Origin: Prochlorococcus sp. AG-412-J13
GTDB lineage: Bacteria; Cyanobacteriota; Cyanobacteriia; PCC-6307; Cyanobiaceae
Reading direction: 5' to 3'
Assembly: GCA_003214815.1 (NCBI GenBank)
Contig: QCLE01000006.1
Span: 1-64,000, forward strand
Length of the DNA: 64,000 bases
In this document: one piece after another, positions 1 to 7,281 of the stretch
Layout of the letters: each line of letters begins with the position of its first letter
How positions within the stretch are numbered: the first letter of the stretch is position 1
Translations under genes and position numbers: made by a program
The notes under the pieces: model-generated
What the model was told of the DNA's origin: nothing
The model's input: only the letters and a program-made list of their open reading frames with translations
The model's database searches: none

Positions 1-81
1 AGATTTTTTTCAATTTTTTTTATTTCTAATAATCACATTTCTAGTAAAAATATTTTATAAAACAAGTTCTTTGTGATCAAA

Positions 82-1095
82 CTAAAATCTCTTACCAATT
101 TGGAACCTTACATTATTTCTTGGTTCACTTGATGTAAATTCATAATGACTATTTTCAAAGAATAAGGACATCGTTAAATCCTTATCTAAATAAGGACGGA
201 AATTTAATGTGGTTCTTAGATAATTTGAGCCTGTTAAATTGTTCATACTTGCCAAGCTGTAAACATCAGAAATATTTATATCAAATCTTTCATTAATTTT
301 CCATTTCAATAAATTCTCAACATCCCATCCAGGAATTAAATCTCCACAATATTGAGTGTCAGAACAAAACTCACCACCAGTATGAAATATTGCAGCTGGA
401 CCTAATAATGTTTTTAGAGAAAATCTGTCTTTTTTAAACAGGTAATATCCCAGTCCCATTGATGTCTGTGTTCTGTGTTTCCCAGCAAATGCTGATTCGT
501 TGAACCTGTAATGAATGGTGTTATAAATAAAAAGTTTATTATTTAATGTTCTATCTTTTTCAAAATCTATATTTCCACTATTATTTCCAACTGCTTTTGA
601 AAAGCTAGAAGAAGATTCATTATATGCATAGCTTGTGGACAAACTGTATTCATTAAAAATACCTCTATATTGAGTATTGGTTGATAATGAATAGCCAATT
701 GATTCTCTTGATCCGGAAGAAGAACTATTAAATCCACCTCGTATTGAGTTTTGCCATCTTGAAGAAAAAGCAGTTGATGGCTTCTCATCTAATATTGGTT
801 CAACTGGTAATGGTTCAACGAGATCTTCGGTTTCTTTAAATTGACTAATTATCGTTTTATTAGTTTCGTTTTCTATAAGAGAATCTACTGGAATTTCAAT
901 AAAACCTAAATTAGGATTATCGATAACAATATTTAAGCTGTCGCTTCTTTCCTTAATTAAAGTTCCAATTATTTTAGTACCATCTTTGAGTTCGATCTTT
1001 AATTCTTCTGCTCTTAATTTATTAGGTAAAATTAAATTTATAAGAGGTATCAATACAATAACTAAAGTTTTAATGAGGTTATTACTAAAAGTCAT
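82..1095 (-). CDS. DUF481-type outer-membrane protein
   Basis: The 337-residue product has a hydrophobic signal peptide over about residues 8-29. A short N-terminal beta-rich segment follows (DGTKIIGTL...), of the kind that precedes DUF481 barrels. The remaining 220 residues are rich in alternating aromatic and polar strands and asparagine/serine turns, and the chain ends in Phe (RFQIGKRF), typical of outer-membrane barrels. I infer an outer-membrane barrel of unknown substrate. It lies 2 bp downstream of the metallopeptidase gene on the same strand, so the two are probably co-transcribed. It is part of the likely island at the left edge. Family assignment is by fold pattern, not by a search. 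Confidence 0.7.
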   Translation of the reverse strand: MTFSNNLIKTLVIVLIPLINLILPNKLRAEELKIELKDGTKIIGTLIKERSDSLNIVIDNPNLGFIEIPVDSLIENETNKTIISQFKETEDLVEPLPVEPILDEKPSTAFSSRWQNSIRGGFNSSSSGSRESIGYSLSTNTQYRGIFNEYSLSTSYAYNESSSSFSKAVGNNSGNIDFEKDRTLNNKLFIYNTIHYRFNESAFAGKHRTQTSMGLGYYLFKKDRFSLKTLLGPAAIFHTGGEFCSDTQYCGDLIPGWDVENLLKWKINERFDINISDVYSLASMNNLTGSNYLRTTLNFRPYLDKDLTMSLFFENSHYEFTSSEPRNNVRFQIGKRF

Positions 1096-1097
1096 TT

Positions 1098-1892
1098 TTA
1101 ACTTCCTGTATCTTTATTTAAGTCCTTAGGGAAAGGAGTTTTACTTAGATCAATTAAGCGATAGGCAGATTTAGTTTGTTTTAACTCTTTCATATATTGA
1201 TCATTTATTTCTCCATTTGAGAGGGCTTGCATATTTGATGTTGAGCAGGTTGAAGGAAGTACTCCCATGCCTGAAAGTAAGGCATACTTCCTTTGCGACC
1301 CTGATCCATGACTTCTACTCCCAACAGAATAAGCTGCTTCAGATAGATTTAAAATATTAGTTCTTGTGATCCCCAGTTTTTTATTCCCTGCTTTTAAAAA
1401 CATTCCAGCAATACAATCTGCATGTAATTCACGACTAGGTCCTCTTAATCTTATTCCGTAGGTATGTTGCAAAGCATGAGCAAATTCATGCGCAACTACA
1501 AATCCAATTGTTGAAATTCCAAATTCTTTTTTTAGAGCTTTTAATTGTTCTGGTACAAGATAAATAGTATTAGTTAAATCACAATAAGAACTTCCACCTA
1601 TATCCCAGTTACCTATGTCATAAATAGAAGAGCCACAAGATCCTTGAATCCTGCTTCCCTGAAGAACGGGAATTACTTGAGGTGGGGGAAAATCTTTTAA
1701 AAATGTATTATTATTCCAATCGTTCAAGAGAAAACTTGCAACTTCCTTTATCTCAGATTCGACCAGGTTTTTATATTTTTGTTGCCTAAAATTAGAATAA
1801 CTTTGGTAAGAAATAATTGATAAAGAACCAATAATTAAACCTAAGAAGAAAGACTTTAAATGATTAAAAGATTTTATTTTTAAGTAAGCCAT
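1098..1892 (-). CDS. Putative secreted neutral zinc metallopeptidase
   Basis: The 264-residue protein has an N-terminal membrane anchor or signal (about residues 12-30). It carries a gluzincin-like zinc site HEFAHALQH, in which two His and one Glu fit the HExxH rule, followed about 20 residues later by ELHADCIAG, which can supply the third ligand. This matches the putative neutral zinc metallopeptidase family (YpfJ-like). Paired cysteines (CGSS, YCDL, DCIAG, STCST) suggest disulfides and an extracytoplasmic location. Its stop is almost joined to the DUF481 barrel gene, suggesting joint work in the envelope. The substrate is unknown. Confidence 0.75.
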   Translation of the reverse strand: MAYLKIKSFNHLKSFFLGLIIGSLSIISYQSYSNFRQQKYKNLVESEIKEVASFLLNDWNNNTFLKDFPPPQVIPVLQGSRIQGSCGSSIYDIGNWDIGGSSYCDLTNTIYLVPEQLKALKKEFGISTIGFVVAHEFAHALQHTYGIRLRGPSRELHADCIAGMFLKAGNKKLGITRTNILNLSEAAYSVGSRSHGSGSQRKYALLSGMGVLPSTCSTSNMQALSNGEINDQYMKELKQTKSAYRLIDLSKTPFPKDLNKDTGS

Positions 1893-2030
1893 TATTTTCT
1901 CTAAATTAAAGTAGCGATCTAAATTATCTTTTTAAAATATAGTAAGTGTAAAAAAATAAACACTATAAATTGTGAGATTAGACATGAATATTAAGTAGGC
2001 GATTTGAAATATACAACAAATAAAAAAATT

Positions 2031-2363
2031 TTAAAAAGGGATCTCTTCTTGAGGTATTAATGGAGGATAACCAAGCCTTAATTTTCCTTCTTTATCTCTA
2101 TGAACTACACCATGTAAACGTCCAAGATTGTGTTTTGTATCTTTCCAAAATGCAGCGTCACAGTTACAGCAGCCCCAAGTTCTATGCTCTGGAAAGTCTG
2201 GTTGGCAGCCAGTAATATGCCATTTACCACTTTCCCAAACTTCTTGAGTTGGCATCCCAAACATTGAGGGTCTAACTTCTCTTTTTTTGCATCGAGGGCA
2301 AACTATTGGTTTCCTTGAGCAAATGAACCAATCTGGTCTTTCTCTTAATTGAGTGCATTTCAT
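2031..2363 (-). CDS. Small zinc-ribbon-like protein coupled to integrase
   Basis: This 110-residue protein has a CPRC pair near residue 23 and a CCNC pair near residue 66, plus further Cys and His, giving a zinc-ribbon-like layout. I do not recognise a named family. Its ATG overlaps the integrase stop (ATGA, 2360-2363), so the two genes are translationally coupled. That makes this protein a likely part of the mobile module, perhaps a DNA-binding or directionality partner. The role is inference from coupling only. Confidence 0.6.
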   Translation of the reverse strand: MKCTQLRERPDWFICSRKPIVCPRCKKREVRPSMFGMPTQEVWESGKWHITGCQPDFPEHRTWGCCNCDAAFWKDTKHNLGRLHGVVHRDKEGKLRLGYPPLIPQEEIPF

Positions 2364-3523
2364 AATTTCTTAGCGGCAATTTCCCTTGCATCCTTTAGAG
2401 CAAAAGTTGATAAATAAGTATCCTGATGAATTTTCACACTATGACCCATTGATTCAGCAGCGTTAGCAGTTGATAGATCAGATTTTGTAGATTTAATGCC
2501 CCAATAATGTCTAAGGTCATAAAGCTGGAATTTTTCTTCTTTATCGGCAAAATAGTCCCTTAACCACTTAGCCATTGCATAACCTTCAGCAGCAGCTTTT
2601 TCAGCGTCATAATTATCTACTCCTAACATTTCTAAATTTCTTTGCACATTCATAAGATCAAATTCTTCTACATAGCTCTTCGGTAGTGCGTAACAATATT
2701 TAAGTTTCATTTTTGCATCTTCTTTATTGTTATTAGAACATTCAGCAACATAACCTTCTAATGGTTTAAGCGTCCATACTTCACTAACTCGACAACCATA
2801 AGTAAATATTGCAGCAATAGCCCAGCCAAATCTTAGGTGGCTTCTTAATTCTTTAACGGTGTTATACATTAACTCTGGGTCTTTTGCTTCTCTAGTTAAT
2901 GGCTCATATTTAAGTTTTTCAGAAAACTTTTTAACTTCTTTTAAATCTGGAATATCTGCAAAGGTGGCAAGCCTAAGACAATATTTCATCATGTCGAATC
3001 TAGTTTTTTCAGTTTTAAACTTTTTGACAGTAGAAATAATGTAATCAGCGGTAAGTAATTTGTGATGTTCTAATTTGATTGAGTTTGGCTTAGTAAGTTT
3101 ATTTCTTGGGGCTAAATATTGAGCAATAGATTTCCAGTTTCTTTTTTTCTTAGGAGTCCTTTCTACTTCGCCACTCCAGAAATCTTCTTCAAAGGCTTTA
3201 TAAATATCACTAATTTTTAGGCTCTTCTTTTGTGCAGCAAGTTTTTCTTCGTCAGCTAACCATTCATTCCAAATAAATAATCTAGAAATTTTTTGACTAC
3301 TTAATTTAAGAGCAAGTTTTTTGGCCTTAATTAAATTAGTATCCTCTGCGGTCAATCTAATTGAAATCCGCTGTTGTTTTAACTGCGTCCAATCAGGGTC
3401 ATACTTATCTGGAAGCATAGCTCTAAGGTATAAACCGTTCCTTCGGTTCTGAATAGTAACCCCAGCCTTATCTATTTTTAATTCCTTATTAATTGCTTCT
3501 AATTTGTTTTGAAATAGTGTCAT
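2360..3523 (-). CDS. Tyrosine-type site-specific recombinase (integrase)
   Basis: The catalytic half shows the tyrosine-recombinase set. Numbering from an upstream in-frame ATG at 3607, these are Arg273 in GCRVSEVW, Tyr-Asp-Leu-Arg-His at 363-367 (Tyr in place of the usual first His), Gly-His at 388-389 and the nucleophile Tyr398 in TYLSTF. The N-terminal half looks like an arm-binding plus core-binding domain. I prefer the ATG at 3523: the 28 residues before it read like translated non-coding DNA, including a tRNA-3'-end-like string. The gene points away from tRNA-Ser, with its 5' end about 230 bp from the tRNA. It is probably the integrase of a tRNA-associated integrative element, active or relic. 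Confidence 0.85.
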   Translation of the reverse strand: MTLFQNKLEAINKELKIDKAGVTIQNRRNGLYLRAMLPDKYDPDWTQLKQQRISIRLTAEDTNLIKAKKLALKLSSQKISRLFIWNEWLADEEKLAAQKKSLKISDIYKAFEEDFWSGEVERTPKKKRNWKSIAQYLAPRNKLTKPNSIKLEHHKLLTADYIISTVKKFKTEKTRFDMMKYCLRLATFADIPDLKEVKKFSEKLKYEPLTREAKDPELMYNTVKELRSHLRFGWAIAAIFTYGCRVSEVWTLKPLEGYVAECSNNNKEDAKMKLKYCYALPKSYVEEFDLMNVQRNLEMLGVDNYDAEKAAAEGYAMAKWLRDYFADKEEKFQLYDLRHYWGIKSTKSDLSTANAAESMGHSVKIHQDTYLSTFALKDAREIAAKKL

Positions 3524-3534
3524 TTTTGCTTGTT

Positions 3535-3550
3535 CGGAGGGACTAGAGCC
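3535..3550 (-). other. tRNA-like fragment beside the integrase start
   Basis: On the minus strand this reads GGCTCTAGTCCCTCCG. Its first ten bases equal tRNA-Ser positions 3777-3786, and its last seven (CCCTCCG) equal the tRNA 3' terminus at 3834-3840. It lies 12 bp upstream of the preferred integrase start. It could be a degenerate attachment-site remnant or a chance match. The T-stem does not pair, so it is not an intact tRNA end. Confidence 0.3.
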
Positions 3551-3564
3551 AACTATTTTTTTGC

Positions 3565-3585
3565 GTGGCCTACTAATGTGGCCTA
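3565..3585. repeat. Pair of 8-bp direct repeats upstream of integrase
   Basis: GTGGCCTA occurs at 3565-3572 and again at 3578-3585, so the copies start 13 bp apart. Both lie just upstream of the preferred integrase start. They are GC-richer than their surroundings and could be recombinase or accessory-protein binding sites; this is inference. Confidence 0.35.
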
Positions 3586-3753
3586 AATATAGCCAGAAAT
3601 AGACCATTATGCCAATTTGTCCCGTCAGAGGTACTCAACGAAATGCCTATATTTCTAAACCCGTTGAAGCTATTACTATGACATCAATTACTAGACTATG
3701 ACTGCCTTCTTATGCTATAATTATTTGGTTCGGATACAACTGAATAACCCGTT

Positions 3754-3840
3754 GGAGGGGTGGTCGAGTGGTTTAAGGCTCTAGTCTTGAAAACTAGCGT
3801 ATCTGCAAGGGTACCGTGGGTTCGAATCCCACCCCCTCCG
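3754..3840 (+). tRNA. trnS-UGA: tRNA-Ser (UGA)
   Basis: The 87-nt sequence folds as a class II tRNA. The acceptor stem GGAGGGG (3754-3760) pairs with CCCCTCC (3833-3839), with discriminator G at 3840. The anticodon stem CTAGT/ACTAG encloses a loop with TGA. A long variable arm follows (about 3797-3815), then T arm GTGGG-TTCGAAT-CCCAC. CCA is not encoded. The gene appears intact, and an integrase gene lies on its 5' side. Confidence 0.96.
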
Positions 3841-3919
3841 TTCTAATAAAGTAACTGAAGTTCAAAAAATAATAAATGCATTTTTGGTTAGTTATTGTTA
3901 GTATGAATTAATTTAGACT

Positions 3920-4120
3920 ATGAGTAAAGGATTTGCCACAGATAATTTAATATCCAAAAAATTGAAAAAAAAAGTTATTTCAAATGTTCCTCCAGGAAGA
4001 TTAATATCTTGGTCTCCTTGGCCACCGGCTAATTTTCAGACAAGATATCCAGCTTTCCCTTTTGTTCTTACAATATTGATTATAGTAATCGGGCAATGGT
4101 ATTTTTCCCTACTAAGATAA
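3920..4120 (+). CDS. Small single-span membrane protein
   Basis: The 66-residue product has a basic N-terminal half (KKLKKK), a Pro/Trp-rich stretch (SWSPWPPANF) and one transmembrane segment over about residues 46-64. The family is not recognised. It starts with ATG shortly after tRNA-Ser and is followed by another membrane protein gene. The orderly layout (charged cytoplasmic part, then one helix) and normal codon use support a real gene, but no function can be assigned. Confidence 0.55.
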   Translation: MSKGFATDNLISKKLKKKVISNVPPGRLISWSPWPPANFQTRYPAFPFVLTILIIVIGQWYFSLLR

Positions 4121-4175
4121 TTTGAAACTGGTTTTTGTACTTAAACTTTAGATTAATTGAGTTTTAGAATTTATT

Positions 4176-4760
4176 TTGTTTTTTTCAATTTTATTATTTA
4201 CCCATTTTCAAGCGGCAATCATCCCAATATTATTAGGAATTAAATCGACTAATAACTTCAAACATCTAAGCAAGAACGAATTGATACCTTTCGGTTTTAT
4301 TTTTTTAGGACTAGCATCTATTTCTGAAATGATAGATCATACCCAAACATCTTGGATATATGTAGATCATTCTTCTTTTTTTAATTGGTTATTTTATTCT
4401 TTCCTATCTTTAGGCCTAACATGTTTATCAATATCAGTTATAAAAAATAAATTTATTCAAGCAACTAACTTTTGCATTTCTTTATGTTCAATAATCTCAT
4501 ATTTTTTATTTAATAAAACTATTGCTCTTATTTTTCAAGTAATAATAAGTATCTTTCTAATAATGAATTGGCAAAGAATTTTTAAAGATTGGCTCTTTAT
4601 CTTGTACCCAATATTTGGTATTTTTTTTACGACTTTCTTTGGAACAAAGCTCTCAATTAGTGGAGATCAATTTTGGCATGTCCTAATAGGGCCATCTGGG
4701 ACAATTAGCGTTCTTACTTTTTATTTAGTGCTAAAGAGATCCGACAAAAGATTTACTTAA
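4176..4760 (+). CDS. Hypothetical polytopic membrane protein
   Basis: The 194-residue protein has about six hydrophobic segments and no recognised catalytic motif. A buried-looking EMIDH and a late QFWHVL are its only notable polar clusters. The start is TTG; no better ATG lies nearby. It sits 7 bp upstream of a small secreted protein gene, so the two may be co-transcribed. The family is not recognised. The His, Asp and Glu within membrane segments could bind a cofactor, but that is speculation. Confidence 0.6.
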   Translation: MFFSILLFTHFQAAIIPILLGIKSTNNFKHLSKNELIPFGFIFLGLASISEMIDHTQTSWIYVDHSSFFNWLFYSFLSLGLTCLSISVIKNKFIQATNFCISLCSIISYFLFNKTIALIFQVIISIFLIMNWQRIFKDWLFILYPIFGIFFTTFFGTKLSISGDQFWHVLIGPSGTISVLTFYLVLKRSDKRFT

Positions 4761-4767
4761 GATAATT

Positions 4768-5097
4768 ATGAAAATATTTGTATTTACCATTTTCATAATG
4801 TGCTTAGTCACAATAATCTCTCCAGTTGAAATTTTTGCTGATACAGCGCTTGATGTTTATATGAATGATTTTTATTCTAAATCTAATGAAGCAAGCGAGA
4901 TTCTCAAAGAAATCGAAAACAGTTTAAAAGAGGGATCAAGGGAAAAAGTATGCTCTAGGCAAAAAGAGGCGGCAAGAATAGGATTATTAGCTAACAAATC
5001 ATTAATAAAAGCCTTTGAAATAGAAGGGACTAATCCACCAATGCAAGCAATAAAGGCAAGTCAAAAAAGATGGGAATCTATTCTGAATGAGTGCTAA
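4768..5097 (+). CDS. Small secreted helical protein
   Basis: The 109-residue protein has a clear signal peptide (about residues 1-24, ending near IFADTA) and a mature part that looks wholly alpha-helical. Two cysteines (near residues 62 and 109) could form a disulfide. The family is not recognised, although it resembles short exported helical proteins common in picocyanobacteria. It lies 7 bp after the preceding membrane protein gene, suggesting an operon. The periplasm or thylakoid lumen is the likely location. Confidence 0.6.
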   Translation: MKIFVFTIFIMCLVTIISPVEIFADTALDVYMNDFYSKSNEASEILKEIENSLKEGSREKVCSRQKEAARIGLLANKSLIKAFEIEGTNPPMQAIKASQKRWESILNEC

Positions 5098-5125
5098 AGA
5101 AAGAGAGTAAATCTATAAATTTTTT

Positions 5126-5560
5126 TTAAATTTGCATTCTTACAGATTTACTAATTAAGGGAATTTCAGGTTCAACTCCATAAATACATTGAGAAATCGA
5201 ATAAATAAAAATACATAGTGTAAATATAAAAATAATTGAGCCTAATTCAACTATGGGAAATATTTTCAAGAGATATGAAATTATTATCAAAGCAATATCA
5301 ATAAGTAATGCTTGGCATGCGTTATATCTAACGAAATAGGGAACTTTTGGATTTCTTGCTAATCCAGCAAACAAAATTATAAATAATAAAAAACTACCAA
5401 AAGGCAAATATTTTTCAATAATTGCTATTGGGAAAGTTAGTAACAATATTATTTTTAAAAAAGAATATTTATAGAACAAATAATATCCAAAAGGTATTGA
5501 TGCCCTTAATGGCAAAGTATATAAAAATACTGATGAGAGTCTCTGGAATATCTGATTCAA
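5126..5560 (-). CDS. Tic20-like membrane protein
   Basis: The 144-residue protein has four hydrophobic segments and the conserved stretch ARNPKVPYFVRYNACQALL, typical of the Tic20/Ycf60 family. In plastids the homologue is part of the inner-envelope protein translocon; the cyanobacterial role is not settled. The start codon is TTG at 5560, chosen because no ATG precedes the first membrane segment. It is convergent with the small secreted protein gene and divergent from gloA. Confidence 0.8.
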   Translation of the reverse strand: MNQIFQRLSSVFLYTLPLRASIPFGYYLFYKYSFLKIILLLTFPIAIIEKYLPFGSFLLFIILFAGLARNPKVPYFVRYNACQALLIDIALIIISYLLKIFPIVELGSIIFIFTLCIFIYSISQCIYGVEPEIPLISKSVRMQI

Positions 5561-5693
5561 TATATAGTTGAAATTTAGTAATAATATTTTAACCTAATTT
5601 TTCTTAACTTAATTAAAGACTTAGCCTCGAAAATATCAATTTTGGCAGATGGTTGTTAAATATTAGATAATTAATTAAGGTTCATAATTCAAA

Positions 5694-6083
5694 ATGCGTA
5701 TCCTACATACAATGTTGAGAGTTGGAGATTTAGATAAATCCATTGATTTCTACGTCAATAGATTAGGAATGAATTTATTAAGAAAAAAGGATTACCCTCA
5801 TGGAAAATTCACTTTGGCATTTGTTGGCTATGGTTCAGAAAAAGAAAACACAGTAATTGAATTAACTTATAACTGGGATAAAAAGTCTGAAGACTATGAG
5901 CTTGGAGATAAATATGGTCATATAGCTATTGGAGTAAAAGATATTCATCTTATTTGCCAAAGATTAGAAAATAATGGTTGTAAAGTAACCACCAAACCTA
6001 AAACAATGAAAAACAGTACAACTGTCTTGGCTTTTGTTGAGGATCCTGACGGATATAAAATTGAACTTATTGAAAGAGATTAA
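5694..6083 (+). CDS. gloA: Lactoylglutathione lyase (glyoxalase I)
   Basis: At 129 residues this is the normal length for bacterial GloA. It opens with [20 protein letters not shown], the vicinal-oxygen-chelate pattern with the first metal His at residue 5. It continues with VIELTYNW (Glu), HIAIGVKDI (His) and [14 protein letters not shown] (last Glu). These give the four metal ligands of a Ni/Co-type glyoxalase. It converts the methylglyoxal-glutathione hemithioacetal to S-lactoylglutathione. It stands alone, followed by a 297-bp gap. Confidence 0.92.
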   Translation: MRILHTMLRVGDLDKSIDFYVNRLGMNLLRKKDYPHGKFTLAFVGYGSEKENTVIELTYNWDKKSEDYELGDKYGHIAIGVKDIHLICQRLENNGCKVTTKPKTMKNSTTVLAFVEDPDGYKIELIERD

Positions 6084-6273
6084 AAGCGCGGAAATTTTTA
6101 ATTTAATAAACAAATAACTAAAATAAAAAATAACAAAAAAGATTGAATTATCTAATAAAACGTTTGCAAATAACGAAAAAAATATTTATAAAATCATATT
6201 GGATAGATTCTAAAGTTTCAATTGCTAAATAACATTATTTCTAAGATGAGAGATCATAAAAAACTAAACTTGA

Positions 6274-6306
6274 AATACAATACAATACAATACAATACAA
6301 TACAAT
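6274..6306. repeat. AATAC microsatellite (about 6.6 units)
   Basis: Six perfect copies of AATAC plus AAT run from 6274 to 6306, ending about 75 bp before the RHH gene. Simple repeats this long are uncommon in streamlined genomes. The unit length (5 bp) would let slippage change promoter spacing. The rest of the 6084-6380 gap shows no gene. Confidence 0.9.
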
Positions 6307-6350
6307 CTATATTAAATCTATTTAGAATTTATAGACAATCTATTTAGATT
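6304..6350. promoter_or_regulatory. Phased AATCTA half-sites, candidate RHH operator
   Basis: AATCTA occurs at 6304, 6315 and 6337, so spacings are 11 and 22 bp, whole helical turns. At 6337-6350 it forms the perfect inverted repeat AATCTA-TT-TAGATT. At 6315-6328 it forms the same with one mismatch (TAGAAT). It sits 30 bp upstream of a gene encoding a ribbon-helix-helix protein, a class that often autoregulates through such repeats. Binding is inference. Confidence 0.45.
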
Positions 6351-6380
6351 AAATTATTATGGAACTATAGCATAAAGCTT

Positions 6381-6878
6381 ATGCCTAGTAATTGGTCAAA
6401 AATAAGAGATGAATGGCTTGATAGAACTGCCATTGCGAAAGATGATGCTAAATGGGCATTAGAGGCTTTAATTAATTCTGAAGAAGAGTTGTTTGAAATA
6501 GAACAAAAAATCAAGAATAAAGAGGAGGCTATAAGCCAAGTAAAAATTTTGAAGAAAAAGGTTAAAGAAAATATTTCCTCTAAAGAAATTAGTCTCGATG
6601 ATATTGCATTAAATACTTCAAATTCAAACAAAGTACAGATCTCAGTACCATCAAATCTTACTTATCTTTTGAAAGTTTGGGCAGCAGCAGAAGGCAGAGA
6701 TCTATCGAGTGTTGCTTTTCAATGTTTAGAAACTGGAATAAGGGAAATGAAAAGCAAAGGTTCAATACCTTCAGTAGCAGTAAATAGATATGACTTGGCC
6801 TGTCAAAAGAGGATTGCACTAGCAGAAGTAAACAATCTATTGGAGAAATACGAAATAGCTCAGAATGAAATCAAATAA
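6381..6878 (+). CDS. Coiled-coil protein with RHH-like DNA-binding domain
   Basis: Of 165 residues, about 25-70 form a charged coiled coil (EEELFEIEQKIKNKEEA...). Residues about 92-130 read VQISVPSNL, then a helix (LKVWAAAEGRDLSSVAF), then a second helix ending QCLETGIREM. This is the beta-strand plus two-helix layout of ribbon-helix-helix (CopG/Arc-like) domains. It ends 2 bp before the next gene, so the pair is an operon. Its upstream region holds phased inverted repeats. I infer an autoregulating DNA-binding protein; the family was not confirmed by search. Confidence 0.6.
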   Translation: MPSNWSKIRDEWLDRTAIAKDDAKWALEALINSEEELFEIEQKIKNKEEAISQVKILKKKVKENISSKEISLDDIALNTSNSNKVQISVPSNLTYLLKVWAAAEGRDLSSVAFQCLETGIREMKSKGSIPSVAVNRYDLACQKRIALAEVNNLLEKYEIAQNEIK

Positions 6879-6880
6879 TT

Positions 6881-7273
6881 ATGAATAACAAAAAAAACAT
6901 AAAAGGATACAAAACACTAATATCGTCAAGGTTTAATGAATATACTTCTACATATAAACTCAAAGATGGAATAATTTATACTCTTTATTCTGATGAATTT
7001 AATTCACTTAAAGTTGGTTTTGCTGAGAATGAAAAGGTTCTAGAAAAAAAATTATCAAGTGAGGCTGTAATATTATTAGATATAAAAAAAGGCAACAAGC
7101 AAGATCTATTTTTATTAATAACCACTCTAAAAGAACTTGGTATCAAATATTCAGACAATCTTTATTTCAAATACTCAGGTTCTTTAATGAGACATTTATC
7201 TACTTTAGGTTGGCCTGTTGGAAGATCACTTTATAAACAAAGAAAGATAAAAAAAGAACTTGTATGTGCATAA
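6881..7273 (+). CDS. Hypothetical protein, possibly divergent GIY-YIG-like
   Basis: The 130-residue protein contains IIYTLYSDEFNSLKVGFAENEKVLEKKL, with the order Y-x-L ... LKVGFAEN that resembles degenerate GIY-YIG (Mug113/T5orf172-like) domains. The C-terminus is basic (LYKQRKIKKE) and contains HLSTLGWPVGR. The usual catalytic Arg and Glu are not obvious, so nuclease activity is doubtful. It is 2 bp downstream of the RHH-like gene and surely co-expressed with it. The relation to GIY-YIG is tentative. Confidence 0.5.
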   Translation: MNNKKNIKGYKTLISSRFNEYTSTYKLKDGIIYTLYSDEFNSLKVGFAENEKVLEKKLSSEAVILLDIKKGNKQDLFLLITTLKELGIKYSDNLYFKYSGSLMRHLSTLGWPVGRSLYKQRKIKKELVCA

Positions 7274-7281
7274 ATTTAAAT

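Noticed and set aside
3658-3758. Direct repeat AACCCGTTG(A/G)AG before and at the tRNA start as att sites
   Set aside because: The match is only about 11 of 12 bases and one copy spans the tRNA 5' edge; too short to call an attachment site.
6365-6631. Minus-strand ORF over the RHH gene
   Set aside because: It is antisense to a better-structured gene, and its composition (Ser/Phe-rich) is typical of a shadow frame.
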